Source: Hippasteria phrygiana
Lineage: Eukaryota; Echinodermata; Asteroidea; Valvatida; Goniasteridae
NCBI GenBank assembly: GCA_037893225.1
Contig: JAZGUH010000002.1
Span: 2,666,001 to 2,730,000 of the forward strand
Length of the DNA: 64,000 bases
Direction of reading: 5' to 3'
In this document: piece after piece, positions 12,201-24,200 of the stretch
Numbering within the stretch: position 1 is the stretch's first letter
Layout of the letters: every line of letters starts with the position of its first letter
Position numbers and translations under genes: made by a program
The notes under the pieces: model-generated
Databases searched by the model: none
What the model was told of the DNA's origin: nothing
The model's input: only the letters and a program-made list of their open reading frames with translations

Positions 12201-15200
12201 TATGTTGGATTGTCCCGAGGATCAGACCAACATGAGCCTGGTGATGGAACTTAGCCTGTGCAGTGGCACGTCACCAGAAGAATTACAGGCATCTCCCCCA
12301 GTGTACAAGATGTTACAATCCTGGACTTCCCCCAGGGTTATGCTCACCCATTTGTTTCCCTATCTACTGCCTCCTCAGGTGTTTAAGAAAACGAAGGTAA
12401 TAGAAACTCGTTTTTGTTGTCGAGTGAAATGGCTTCAGTTGCTGCGAATAAAAAACAATATCATGTGCAAACTTACAACTGATAAAACGATGCCAAAGGT
12501 AAATTGCATGTCCTCTGTATTTTCCCCTGACAAGCATGGGCGTAAATCACAGCAGGATGGGGGTGTACATCCCCCCACTTTTTGACCGGGGGGGGGGGGG
12601 GGGCGTGGGCATTGGACCACCCCCCCCCAAAAAAAAAAAGATTTGTGTTGTGAGAAAAAAATGCCGACAGTCAAAATGTCTAAAAAAAACACGGAAACAA
12701 ACAGTACAAAAACTTTAAATGTACCGTTGTGTTGTCAGGAATAGGGCCACAAGTGTGCATATTTGCATTAAGATATACACAACCTACATAGGGTGATCAG
12801 ACCTTTTGTATTATGAACAGCGCCCCCATAGTGTATATTGTCTCCCTCCCCCTCCCCCTCCCCCCTCCCCCCCCCCCCCCAGACACTCTCCAGACACACA
12901 TCAAATTTAAGCCTATTTCATCATTTTCCAGTTTCTGATCAATTTTATGGGGATTAACCAATGACTTTTGGGAGAAATTTCCATCCAAAGATGATACCCC
13001 CTAAAAGTAGTCCCGTAGCCCATCGCCAGCTTGAAAGATGATCCTACGCTCCATTGCAAAATAGAGCACTTTTAGGGCCCAATTTCATCCGAATTTCACA
13101 GTAACACAAGCTGGCAGTCCTGTGCACGGCTTCCAGCCTTCTCTTTTACAAACCCTCAAGTCCATTGCCCACAAAATGCTCTAAAAGCAGAGAATTTGAG
13201 GGGTCGCAAATCGTGATTTGGCCGGCGTAGGCAGTTTTCGGCCCATTTACTGGTCTGCACTCTGCAACCTTACGCTACAAGAAATGGTGCGCGTTGCGAA
13301 CCCTTGATTTAGTTTTTTGAACCATCCATTTGAAGGTACAGGTATGATCAAAACTTAGTTTGCTTCTCTGCTATAGTTCTTTGCACGTTTGGGAACCAGT
13401 GTAACTGACAGTTCTTTCTGCTTCGGCCTATTTGGTCCAAAGTAACAATCTACTTTTTTGAAAGAAAGCAGGCATAAAGAAGAATTATTATGTTCAACAC
13501 GGGATATAATAGCACAAAAAGGAAATGTCATTGAAGCGTTAGTAGAAAAGCAGACAAAATGGATACATGGAAAAAATGGAATATATACAAAAATGGAAAT
13601 CTTTTAATAGTGGGAAAAGCAGTTAAAATTATTTTTAAAAACGTGGAATTTTTCTTTTCTCTGTATAGCCTACAACCAACTCATTGCTTCACGTTTGTAT
13701 TGCCGACGAGACGATCGGGGACCAATTCCATGGAGCTGCTTAGCAGAAAATATACAGAGTTACCTGCTTAGCACAAATCAGCAGGGGACCAGTGACAAGA
13801 AACACACATCACAAATCTTGTTCATGCTTAGTAAAATTAGGACCTTAGCAGCTCCATGATATTGATCCCTATGGGATATATCTTCATGGGCACATATATC
13901 CTCAAAAAAGTTCGGAAACTCAAGTTTGACAGACGATTTCTCTCTTGTTTCCAACTCCTTTTCCTTGAATTTGGTACCGTATCATTGGAAAGCCCTGTTA
14001 TTCTTCTTTACAATGATGTGTCATTTGTTATGATTAAGCAATTTGGGGATGTGCAGCACAGCTGAATATGGGGGTGGGTGTAAAGTGAAATGTTACAAAA
14101 TGCATCGCTATTGTCCAAAAGTGTATTGACTATTGCTGTTAGTAAGCAGAGAATCCTCCAAACTACTCCTAACCAATATTTAAAGGTTGTAAGCCATAAA
14201 TATGCCGGAAAAGTTTAGAAATCCACATGGCCTGTCACAATAAATTGCCTCTGGGATAGCAACTCTGTTAATGTGCTTATGTTTCAAACAGAGTAAAAGC
14301 ATTTGTCATTTTCTGCACTCAAACACCCAGTAATGCTCCATCAGTAACAAGAAGTCTCTCTCACAGTACAATGCAACACTATCACTAACAAAAGAAAAAA
14401 CAAGGCTTAAGGAAAGTCTTTTTTTCTGGTTTAATCATTGAACAGTTTCTTCATTGAACAATGTTAAGTCAAGAGCCTCAGTAGCGGGTGGACGATCCGA
14501 ATGCAGCCACAACAGCCTGGCACCTCCTCCTCATACTGTTCACGAACCGGGTCACAGGTTGCTGTGGGATGGCGTCGCATTCATCAATCAGGATCTGTTG
14601 CAGATCTAGCCTGTTGCACATTCCCATCCTCCAAGCAAAAGGGGAATGCACTGTATGACAATAGCAGTGCATTTTGTAATATTTCACTTTACACCCACCC
14701 CCATATTCAGCTGTGCTGCACATCACCCAATTGCTTAATCATAACAAATGACACATCATTGTAAAGAAGAATAACAGGGCTTTCCAATGATAACAAATTC
14801 AAGGAAAAGGAGTTGGAAACGAGAGAAATCGTCTGTCAAACTTGAGTTTCCGAACTTTTTTGAGTAGTTTATATGTATATAATATGACGGACTATATTCT
14901 TTTCACAGGTTGTGTACATTGCTCGCAACCCCAAGGATGTATCGGTGTCATACTATCATTTCTTAAACGCACTAAAAGTCAAAGAGCCCTTACCGCCATG
15001 GCACGAGTATGTGCAGCTTTTTATGCGAGGAGAAGGTTGGTTAATTTAAGTTTATAAAAACACCTGAATAAATCTCCGCCATCTGATTGGTGGATCGTCG
15101 ATCACGCGCATTGAATTATATGTATATTAATGGAGATCAATGGTCGTGCTACACCACGGCTACATGTCATTCACACAAAATGGCGGACGATATTCGCGAA

Positions 15201-18200
15201 TCACAGTTTGTTCTAATAGACGATGAAATATATATAGGAACTCATAGGTGATGCCTATCGTGGCTCTGAAGGCACATCACACATCGCAGATTTCTGCGCA
15301 GATATTTGCAAAGTCGCACATTTTATCGCACACTTCTGCGTAGATTTCTGCGATGTCGCACATTTTATCGCACATTTCTTTGCAGATTTCGGCCATGGAT
15401 TCAGCCTCAGACTCAAAATCTCCGACGCATCAAGTAAAAGGTGTTCAACAAAATGTGCTTTTTTTAGAAGCTTTTTGGGGTTCCATCAACAAAATGTTAA
15501 GGATTTAGCAAAATGACACGTTTTTAAGCATAGTCTAAATAACGACTAGGACTCTATGTCTCTTCGCTGAACAGAACATAGGGCTTTTCCGCATTATTTT
15601 TGTATGATGTCACTGCGATTTTTGCTTGCTTGTGACAAGTCTACCTACCCACCAGGCTTCATGACAATTGGAGCTACCAATTTACATGCCTTACGAGAAA
15701 TTATGCCTTTGATGACGTCATTATGATGGTTCACATATTTTGCATTTTATTTTTACATATGTCGGACCTAACAAACCTATTACAAAAAGAATTTCGATAT
15801 TAGCATGGTCTGTTGATGAGATATGGCTTAAAGAAAATTTTAAGGTTCAAAAACTTTAAAATTACTATAATTTCGTATGATGATGTCATCGTGACGTCAC
15901 CTCAATTTTCATCAACAACAAATGCTTGCCTACCAACATACTACGTTTGAGCGTAATCGGACCTACGGTTTTCTAGATACGGGCCATTGAAAAATGCAAA
16001 TTTAATATGACATCACGTGACACGTGATGACGTCATCACCCGTCACTCTTCGGCATACAATTTCAGCTTAGGGTCTATGTTTGTGTTAAGTCTGATTAAG
16101 ATCTGAGGTTGTTTAGTGACCAAAGTGCAACTTACAAAATTCGAGTACAAAGTCTATGGGATTTTGGATGGAACTAAAAAAATCATAGAAAATCAGCCGA
16201 TGACGTCACCTCGGATTTAACATGCTATAGCACTATCTACCTGCACACTAATTTTTATGACGATCGGATCTACACTTATATGTGTTTCAAAAAAGCACAT
16301 TTTTGATGACGTCATGATGACGTCACACATTTTCCCATTTATGTGAAAGAATATAGGAGCTAACAAAGCTATTACAAAAAGAATTTTGAATTTAGCATGT
16401 TCTGTTGATGAAATATGGCTTTAAGAAACTTTGAAGTTCAAAAACTTGAATATTACTGTAAAATCGTATGATGACGTCATCATGACGTCACCTCAATTTT
16501 CATCTATAACACGAGCTACACTACCAACATACCTGGTTTGAAGGCAATCGGACGTACCGTTCTCTAGATATGGGCCCTTGAAAAATGCACCTTTAAGATG
16601 ACGTCATCATGACGTCACGTTTCGGCATACATTTTCAGCTTAGGGTCTCTGTTTGTGTTAAGCCTGATTAAGATCTGATGTTTAGTGACCAAAGTGGCTC
16701 TTACAAAATTCGTGTACAAAGTCTATGGGATTTGGGATATAACAAAAAAAATCATAGAAAATCAGCCGATGACGTCATCATGACGTCACCTCGAATTTAA
16801 CATGCTAGTAGCACTATCTACCTGCACACTAATTTTTATGACGATCGGACCTACCCTTATGTGTTTCAAAAAAGCATATTTTTGATGACGTCATGATGAC
16901 GTCACACATTTTTCACATTTATGTGAAAAAATATAGGAGCTAACAAAGCTAATACAAAAAGAATTTTGAATTTAGCATGTTCTGTTGGTGAGATATGGCT
17001 TTAAGAAACTTTGAAGTTTAAAAACTAAAAAATTACTATAAAATCGTATGATGACGTCATCTTGACGTCACCCCAATTTTCATCTATAACACGAGCTAGC
17101 CTACCAACATACCAGGTTTGAAGGAAATTGGACCTACTGTTCTCTAGATATAGGCCTTTGAAAAACGCACCTTTAAGATGACGTCACGTGACAGGTGATG
17201 ACGTCATCATGACGTCACTCTTCGACAAAGAATGTCAGCTTAGGTTCTATGTTTGAGGTAAGTTTGGTTAAGATCTGAGGTTTTTTAAGAGCTAAAGTGC
17301 CACAGACAAAATTCGTGTACAAAGTCTATGGGATTTGTCAGAACTAAAAGAAGAAGAAGAAGAAGAAAACTAGACTTCTATGTCTGTTACAAGAACAGAA
17401 CATAGGGCTTTTCCGCATTTTTTATTACATCACTTGGAATTTTGCATAGGTTGTTCACATTTATATTTAAGTATATGTGACCAAACAAACGTTTTAAAAG
17501 AAGAACTTCGACATTTGCTTGTTCCGTGGAAGAGATATATGGCTTAAAAGTTGGAAAATTTAAACAAAGCTATAAAATGGTGTGATCATGCCATCGTGAC
17601 GTCACATAAATGTTCATCTGTAATGCTAGTTGGCCTACCAGCATACCAAGAATGGATGCAATCTTAAGTACAGTTCTCTGGATATAGGACCTTAAAATAT
17701 GCACCTTTAAGATGATGTCATGTAACCCATGATGACGTCATCACGACGGCACTTGTCAAAGCAAATATTTGCAACGTGGTCTTGGCCTATGTCAAGATTG
17801 AAGTCAATCTGATCAACGACAGTATAAAATTTAAATAGCACAATGAAATTTGAAACATTAAAAAATTCATAGAAAATTAACCAATGATGTTATGACGGAT
17901 TTTGCATGCTAGTGGCACTGTCTACCTACCCACCAATTTTTAAGACGATCAGACATACCCGTATATGTGTTACAAAAAAGCACATTTTTGATGATGTCAT
18001 GATGACGTCACACATTTTTCACATTTATGTGAAAGAATATAGGAGCTAACAAATCTATTACAAAAAGAATTTTGAATTTAGCATGATCTCTTGATTAGAT
18101 ATGGCTTGAAGAAACTTTAAGATTCAAAAACCTAAACATTACTATAAAATCGTATGATGACGTCATCATGACGTCACCTCAATTTTCATCTATAACACGT

Positions 18201-21200
18201 ACTTGTCTACTACCATAGCAGGTTTGAATGCAATCGGACATACAGTTCTCTAGATATGGCCCCTTGAACAATGCACCTTGAAGATGACGTCACGTGACAC
18301 ATGATGACGTTATCATGACGTAACGTTTCGGCATACAATTTCAGCTTAGGGTCTTTGTTTGTGTTAAGTCTAATTAAGATCTGATGTTTAGTGACCAAAG
18401 TGCCACTTACAAAATTCGTGTACAAAGTCTATGGGAATTAGGATAAAAATCATAGAAAATCAGCCGATGACGTCATCATGACGTCACCTCGGATTTTACA
18501 TGCTAGTGGCATTATCTACCTACCCAGTAATTTTTATGACGATCGGACGTACCCTTATATGTGTTTCAAAAAAGCACATTTTTGATGACGTCATGATGAC
18601 GTCACACATTTTTCACATTTATGTGTAAGAATATAGGAGCTAACAAATCTATTACAAAAAGAATTTTGAATTTAGCATGTTCTCTTGATGAGATATGGCT
18701 TTAAGAACCTTTAAGATTTAAAAACTTAAACATTACTATAAAATCGTATGATGACGTCATCATGACGTCACCATGACGTCACCTCAATTTTCATCTATAA
18801 CACGTACTTGTCTACCACCATAGCAGGTTTGAATGCAATCGGACCTACAGTTCTCTAGATATGGGCCCTTGAAAAATGCACCTTTAAGATGACGTCACGT
18901 GACACGTGATGACGTCATCATGACGTCACTCTTCGGCATATAATTTCAGTTGAGGGTCAATGTCTATGGTAAATATGATTAAGATCTGAGGTTGTTTGAT
19001 GACCGAAGTGCCCGCGACAACATTTGTGTACAAAGTCTATGAGATTTGGGATAGAACTAAAATAGGAAAAAAATAAAAAATAAATCAGAACAAAAACAAA
19101 GCCTTTTCCGAAAAATTTCGGAAAAGCCAAAAAAAAAAAATCAGAACAAAAACCAGGCTTTTTCCGACTGGCAGTGTCGGAAAAGCCAAATATATTCTGC
19201 ATGCTCAAAATTTAGAGAAGATCGATTACGTTCGCTAAATAGCTTCTAATTAAAGGGTTAAAGAGAACTTTTCATTAAAAGTGCAGAAAACTGCATTTTG
19301 TTAATACTGCCGCTTTAAAAGTAAATGTACTTCACATACTTTCCCCAATTTAAAGTGGATTTTTATTGCGGATTCTATCTTCTGAAGGAAATTATTTTAA
19401 TGTTGCGTCGATTGTGTACTTACGGGCCCCGTTACTAAGAGAGAACAAAATCCACTTTGAAGTTATTGGACTTGCTTGCGACATTAAGAAAAACAACATA
19501 TATGTCCAGTGGCGTATCCAGGGGGGGGGGGGGGGGGTCAACTTTCCCCCTGGCGACATTTGAGGCGTCATAAAAAACGAAAGGAAATAGTGTTTTTAAG
19601 ACGATTCAGACGTTGTATGCCCTCCCTGGCACAAATAGCTGGATACGCTACTGGGTATGTCGTAGGTAGAGGTCAGTGTTTTGATTTTTTGTGGGAAATT
19701 TTGGGGTACAAAAAAAAACGAAAACAAAAAGGCCACTCGGAAAATATTAGGGTGGGGGTGTGGGGGTGTGGGGGTGGGTGGGGTGGGGGTATACCCCTAC
19801 CCCCCCTCCCCGCTGGCTACGCCTATGTGAAATGTGCGACGTCGCAAATATCTGCCCAGAAATGTGCGATAATGTGCGACTTTGCAAATATCTGCGCAGA
19901 AATCTGTGATGTGTGATGTCCCTTCAGGGCCACGATGCTAATGCTGCTAACACAAAGAAACAACAGACAGGCAGGAACAACAATTGAGCTTTAAACTGAT
20001 TCGGAACTGGACAACTTTTTGTCGCGGTTTTATGCGGGACTGAGAAGGGAAAGGGCACGTTGTAAACAAAGAAATCCACACTGTTAAAACGCTGTTTAAA
20101 CTTTTTAAACAACCCGGGTTGTTAATGTGCCCTGCTTAAACAACCAATCAAGTTCTTTAAGCAGGGCACATGAACAACCTGGTTGTTCAACTTGTTTAAA
20201 CAACTTTTTAAACAGCGTTTTAACAGTGCATGCATGCAATCCGACGAGGATTTATTCAGGCGTTGTATAAAACAAATAATGAATGTTTGACATTCGTGTA
20301 ACGGTAAGAATAATTTCATTATTCGTACCATAGCACTCATAAACATTCACTATTTGTATATTATTTGTTCACCATATGTATTATATATATAAAGTCTTTT
20401 CGGCATATAGTATTATAATAGTTTTGAATGTACATGTCAATAAGGGAGTCCCTTTTTATTTCTTTGTTCTCATTTCCGGCCGACCCTATTTTGGGCTCCT
20501 GACCGAAGGAAAAACCTTTTTTTATGCCACCGACCCTGTCTGGAAGAAAACAAATTAAAGAAAAAGAATAATCTTTTCAATTTCGTGGAAAAATGCTGAA
20601 AATAATGTGCAATATTAAGTACCTCCTTCAGGGCGAAAAAACAATATGAGTGTCACAGTCACTATTTAGTGACTCCATCGGACAAATGAAAATTTAGGAA
20701 AACTGTCACCCCCATGAAATGAGTGAAAGATAACTGGACGCCTTTCACTATTCTATATACAATATACAAGCAAATTTATTTATACCCAAATCCAAAAACA
20801 AATTACTAAATTCGCATATGCAAATTCACAATTCCAAAATTACAGGCTTTTGGTTCAACTTGCTTCCAATTTCAGGTAAGGACTTCACAAAAATAGTACT
20901 TAAATTATCAAAATTGTATGTTCCTCAAATTTCGAAGGAATTCGGAATCCACTAAATGTTGCTCTAAAATCAGGAAGGAGGTTCAGGATTCAGTATTTCG
21001 TAAATTCAAAGAGGCGCAAAATTTCTTTCTAAATATCAGGAAAATATCCCAACTTTCCCAGTAATCTATTAAACAAAATGTACAACTAATTTCACAACCT
21101 CGAATTTTACGATTTCAATTCCAATTTCTAGTTTTCGCTTCAAAATCTTTAACAGATTCTTCAATCACAATTTTGGAATTCTACAGATCCAAAATATTCT

Positions 21201-24200
21201 CAAGGTGTCTTTCAGATTTCACCCTTCTAACAATCTTCAGTCGAGAACCTCAATATATCAACGTCCGCCTTGATCTACGATCAACCTCAAAGGGATTTTT
21301 AAATAAAATAAATACTCCTATGGTCCGATTCTGTTCAATAATACAAACCTACAAAATCTTTGGCAAATCTCTCAAACCTTCAAATTTTTCAATAATTCAG
21401 TATTAATGTAGTCAATCTGTTTCCAATCATACAAAAGTGAGACTCATAATATCACCTGGAAACTTTTCAACTTCAAATTTGTACTGCCAACCTTGTTCTA
21501 CAAAAGTGTATATAGGCCTATACAACAAATAATATACCCAATTTGTCCAGATTTTCAAGTCGTGAAAATGTCAGTTATGGCAGAATCTTATACACGTTAC
21601 ACAAAATAGTCAACAGTTCAAAATTTTCTGGTTTCTCGGTTTACGAAGTTGGTGATAGGGAGACCACATTCAACGTAGTAAGTAGCGCCACTCCTGATTT
21701 CCCCGTCCGCCAAGACACAGGTAACAACCGTCTACTTCAAACAAAATGTTACACAATGTAGATCCCGGCACACAATGGAGCGTGTCCACAGCGGCTCTAC
21801 CACAACTTCAAACCCCGGAATTAAGTGCCATAGAATTATTGTTACATTAAAACCGGATTTACTAAAGTGAAACTAAATTGTCAGTACAAAAAGTTAATTT
21901 ATCTCCATGTGTTAACCTAATAATAATCTATGCACTTGATATAGATGATTTTGAGTTTAATACAATATAAAAAAAGGTGGATCAACATAAGTCATGACAA
22001 ATATCATTCAAAATTTTATAACTTACGGTTAGGGGTCTCTTTACTCGAGTACAAAAGATTCTGCTTGTCACAGAAGACGGTTGACAAATTTCAACACTTT
22101 TCAGGCATTGACACACTGGACCAAGTTTGTGATACCATTTAGCTCAAGAGTCCTGTAAAATATTGACCCTTCTGCTATCAGGCTCTGGTCCCAACTGACT
22201 GGACTACAAACCAAGAAACACTGACAAAAATTTCAAGCTCCACTAACCATGGCACTCAACAATAGGCACATTCCAGTAACACTCTGAACCACCACATACC
22301 AGTCCTCATAAGGTATTAGTTCACCCAACTGAGAAAAAGGAATTGTAAAAGCAGGGTACTCTTGAATATTCACTAGGCCTAAACTATTAACCAATCAGGA
22401 TAAGGGAAATAAAATACGCACAGACTGGTTGTTAAAGCAAGCTTTGTTCGTTTAAAGGAACAACCTGTACAAACTTATTTCTGCAATAAAAGATTTCAGA
22501 TCAATTGTGACAATGAGAACTACAGAAATATATAGGGACACCATAATGCTCTCGTTTCAGAGAGGCTTCTTGTTCTAAACAAGGAGACATCCAATCGGCA
22601 GTGAGAATTCTAACTGTCATAAAATGGTGTGTTATAATACAAAAAAGTCTGCCAGAATTTCTAACCTAACAACGAGTGGTTCTGTAGCGATTTTGTTTTG
22701 AGTGTGGTTTGGACACAATGGGTCGCCATATCGGTGTAGGATACGGTTCCCTCGATCTTCTGAAGTTTATTTACGATACAGGCGCAACGACGTGTACTCT
22801 CTTAATGTAAAGGAGTGAAAAACCAGTCTCCAAAAGAGTGAACCCCTTATCAAACCACTCCAAAAGAGTGAATCTGTTATAAATACCACTCCAAAAAGAA
22901 TGAAAACCACCCAAAAAGAGTGAAATTTCCACTCGTTCGAGGTGCCATATAAGGGACCAGTCTAAAAAAGAGTGGTCCAATATATGGCTCCTCGAAAGAG
23001 TAGACATTTCACTATTTTGAAGTGGTTTGGTAAGGGATTCACTCTTTTGGAGAGTGAATTTTCACACGCACTGAAGAACTATTTTTTAGACTACGTCTTT
23101 CACCTACGCTTCTCACAAATTTCTTTCCAAGTTCCCTATGGCTCCTGCTTCTCACATGTTAAGCAATACTGGGAAATGAGAGACAACAGTAACTTCTTGT
23201 TCGTCAAATTTGAAGATCTGAAAAAGGTATTGTCCTCTTTATCCTTAACCATTCACAGCATCTAGCATTACCCACAAAAGGGGGACTCTTTATTGTTCTC
23301 TATTCCTCTTATCTTTACGATGAACTTATATTTGTATGAATCCCTAGCTGCACTTTCGTAAAATGGGAAGGCGTTCATTTCATTAGACAGAGTCTCTCCT
23401 AGCTTCGGCCAACTGGTCGCTTTCGTTTATAATACAAATGTTTAACAAATGCTCTAAATGCTCAAAGGCCTCAATCATACCAGCACAGCCATGTTCTGTT
23501 GGGAGGGGGCGCATTTTCAAGGGCCCAGACAAGTGAAAAATGTTTCCAAGATTTTCAGGACTAAATAGATTTCGTAAATTTGCGGCCCGGCAAAATAATT
23601 TGAAAATCGGGGGTGTGGTGGGCGGGGGGGGGGGGGGGGGGGGGAGGGGTACCCAATATAACGCCCACTTCTCTGGGTTGACTAACTGAAAACACAGCTT
23701 CTTATAATTTGAAACTGTTATGAATTCATTAACTGTACACAAGTGTTTTTGTGCATGTCATGACTGTTTTGTTGTCTGTGCTTTGTCCAGGATTACAAAA
23801 GCTCCAGTGTTTCACCTTCTATCTAAATGTTGTCCTCTTCTAGTGTGTACATTGTGTATCATACAATTGTATTATTCTGTATCCACTATTAACAATTCAG
23901 TTGAAATGAATTGTCAAGGGGCCTGACAAACTTACCAGAAGGCCAACTTGTGCCTTCAAACATACTGCACAAAATGTTTTAATCTAAGTGCTTTGCCATG
24001 GGTGATACAGGATGAGAAAGCTGTCATCAAACAGGTGGGAGATTTTCTTGGCCAGGATCTTGACGACAAGAAGATAGCACACATCTCCAGTCAGTGTTCC
24101 TTTGAGAGCATGCGCAAAAAGTTCAAGGAGACGGTACAGGCAGTTAGCCAGATCATTGACGAAAGCAAAACGCAGTTTATCAGAAAAGGTGAATTAAATT

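Larger units (their letters stand above)
15259..19934. mobile_element. inverted-repeat-bounded block carrying CRE-palindrome arrays
   Basis: The left arm (15259 to about 15385) and right arm (about 19817-19934) are inverted copies. Both start CGTGGC(T/C)CTGAAGG at the outer edge, then ACATCACACATC, CAGATTTCTGCGCAGATAT and TTGCAAAGTCGCACATT. Flanks GATGCCTAT (left) and GATGCTAAT (read outward from within the right end) look like a decayed 8-9 bp duplication. Between the arms are two copies of a roughly 1.7-kb segment made of ~560-600-bp repeats rich in TGACGTCA, plus a small hAT-like MITE. No transposase frame is visible, so this would be a non-autonomous element or a satellite trapped between arms. 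The superfamily is not assigned. Confidence 0.6.

Noticed and set aside
15547..19060. Regular repeats suggesting a CRISPR array
   Set aside because: Units are ~580 bp with related, not unique, sequence between repeats, no cas genes, and the host is clearly eukaryotic.
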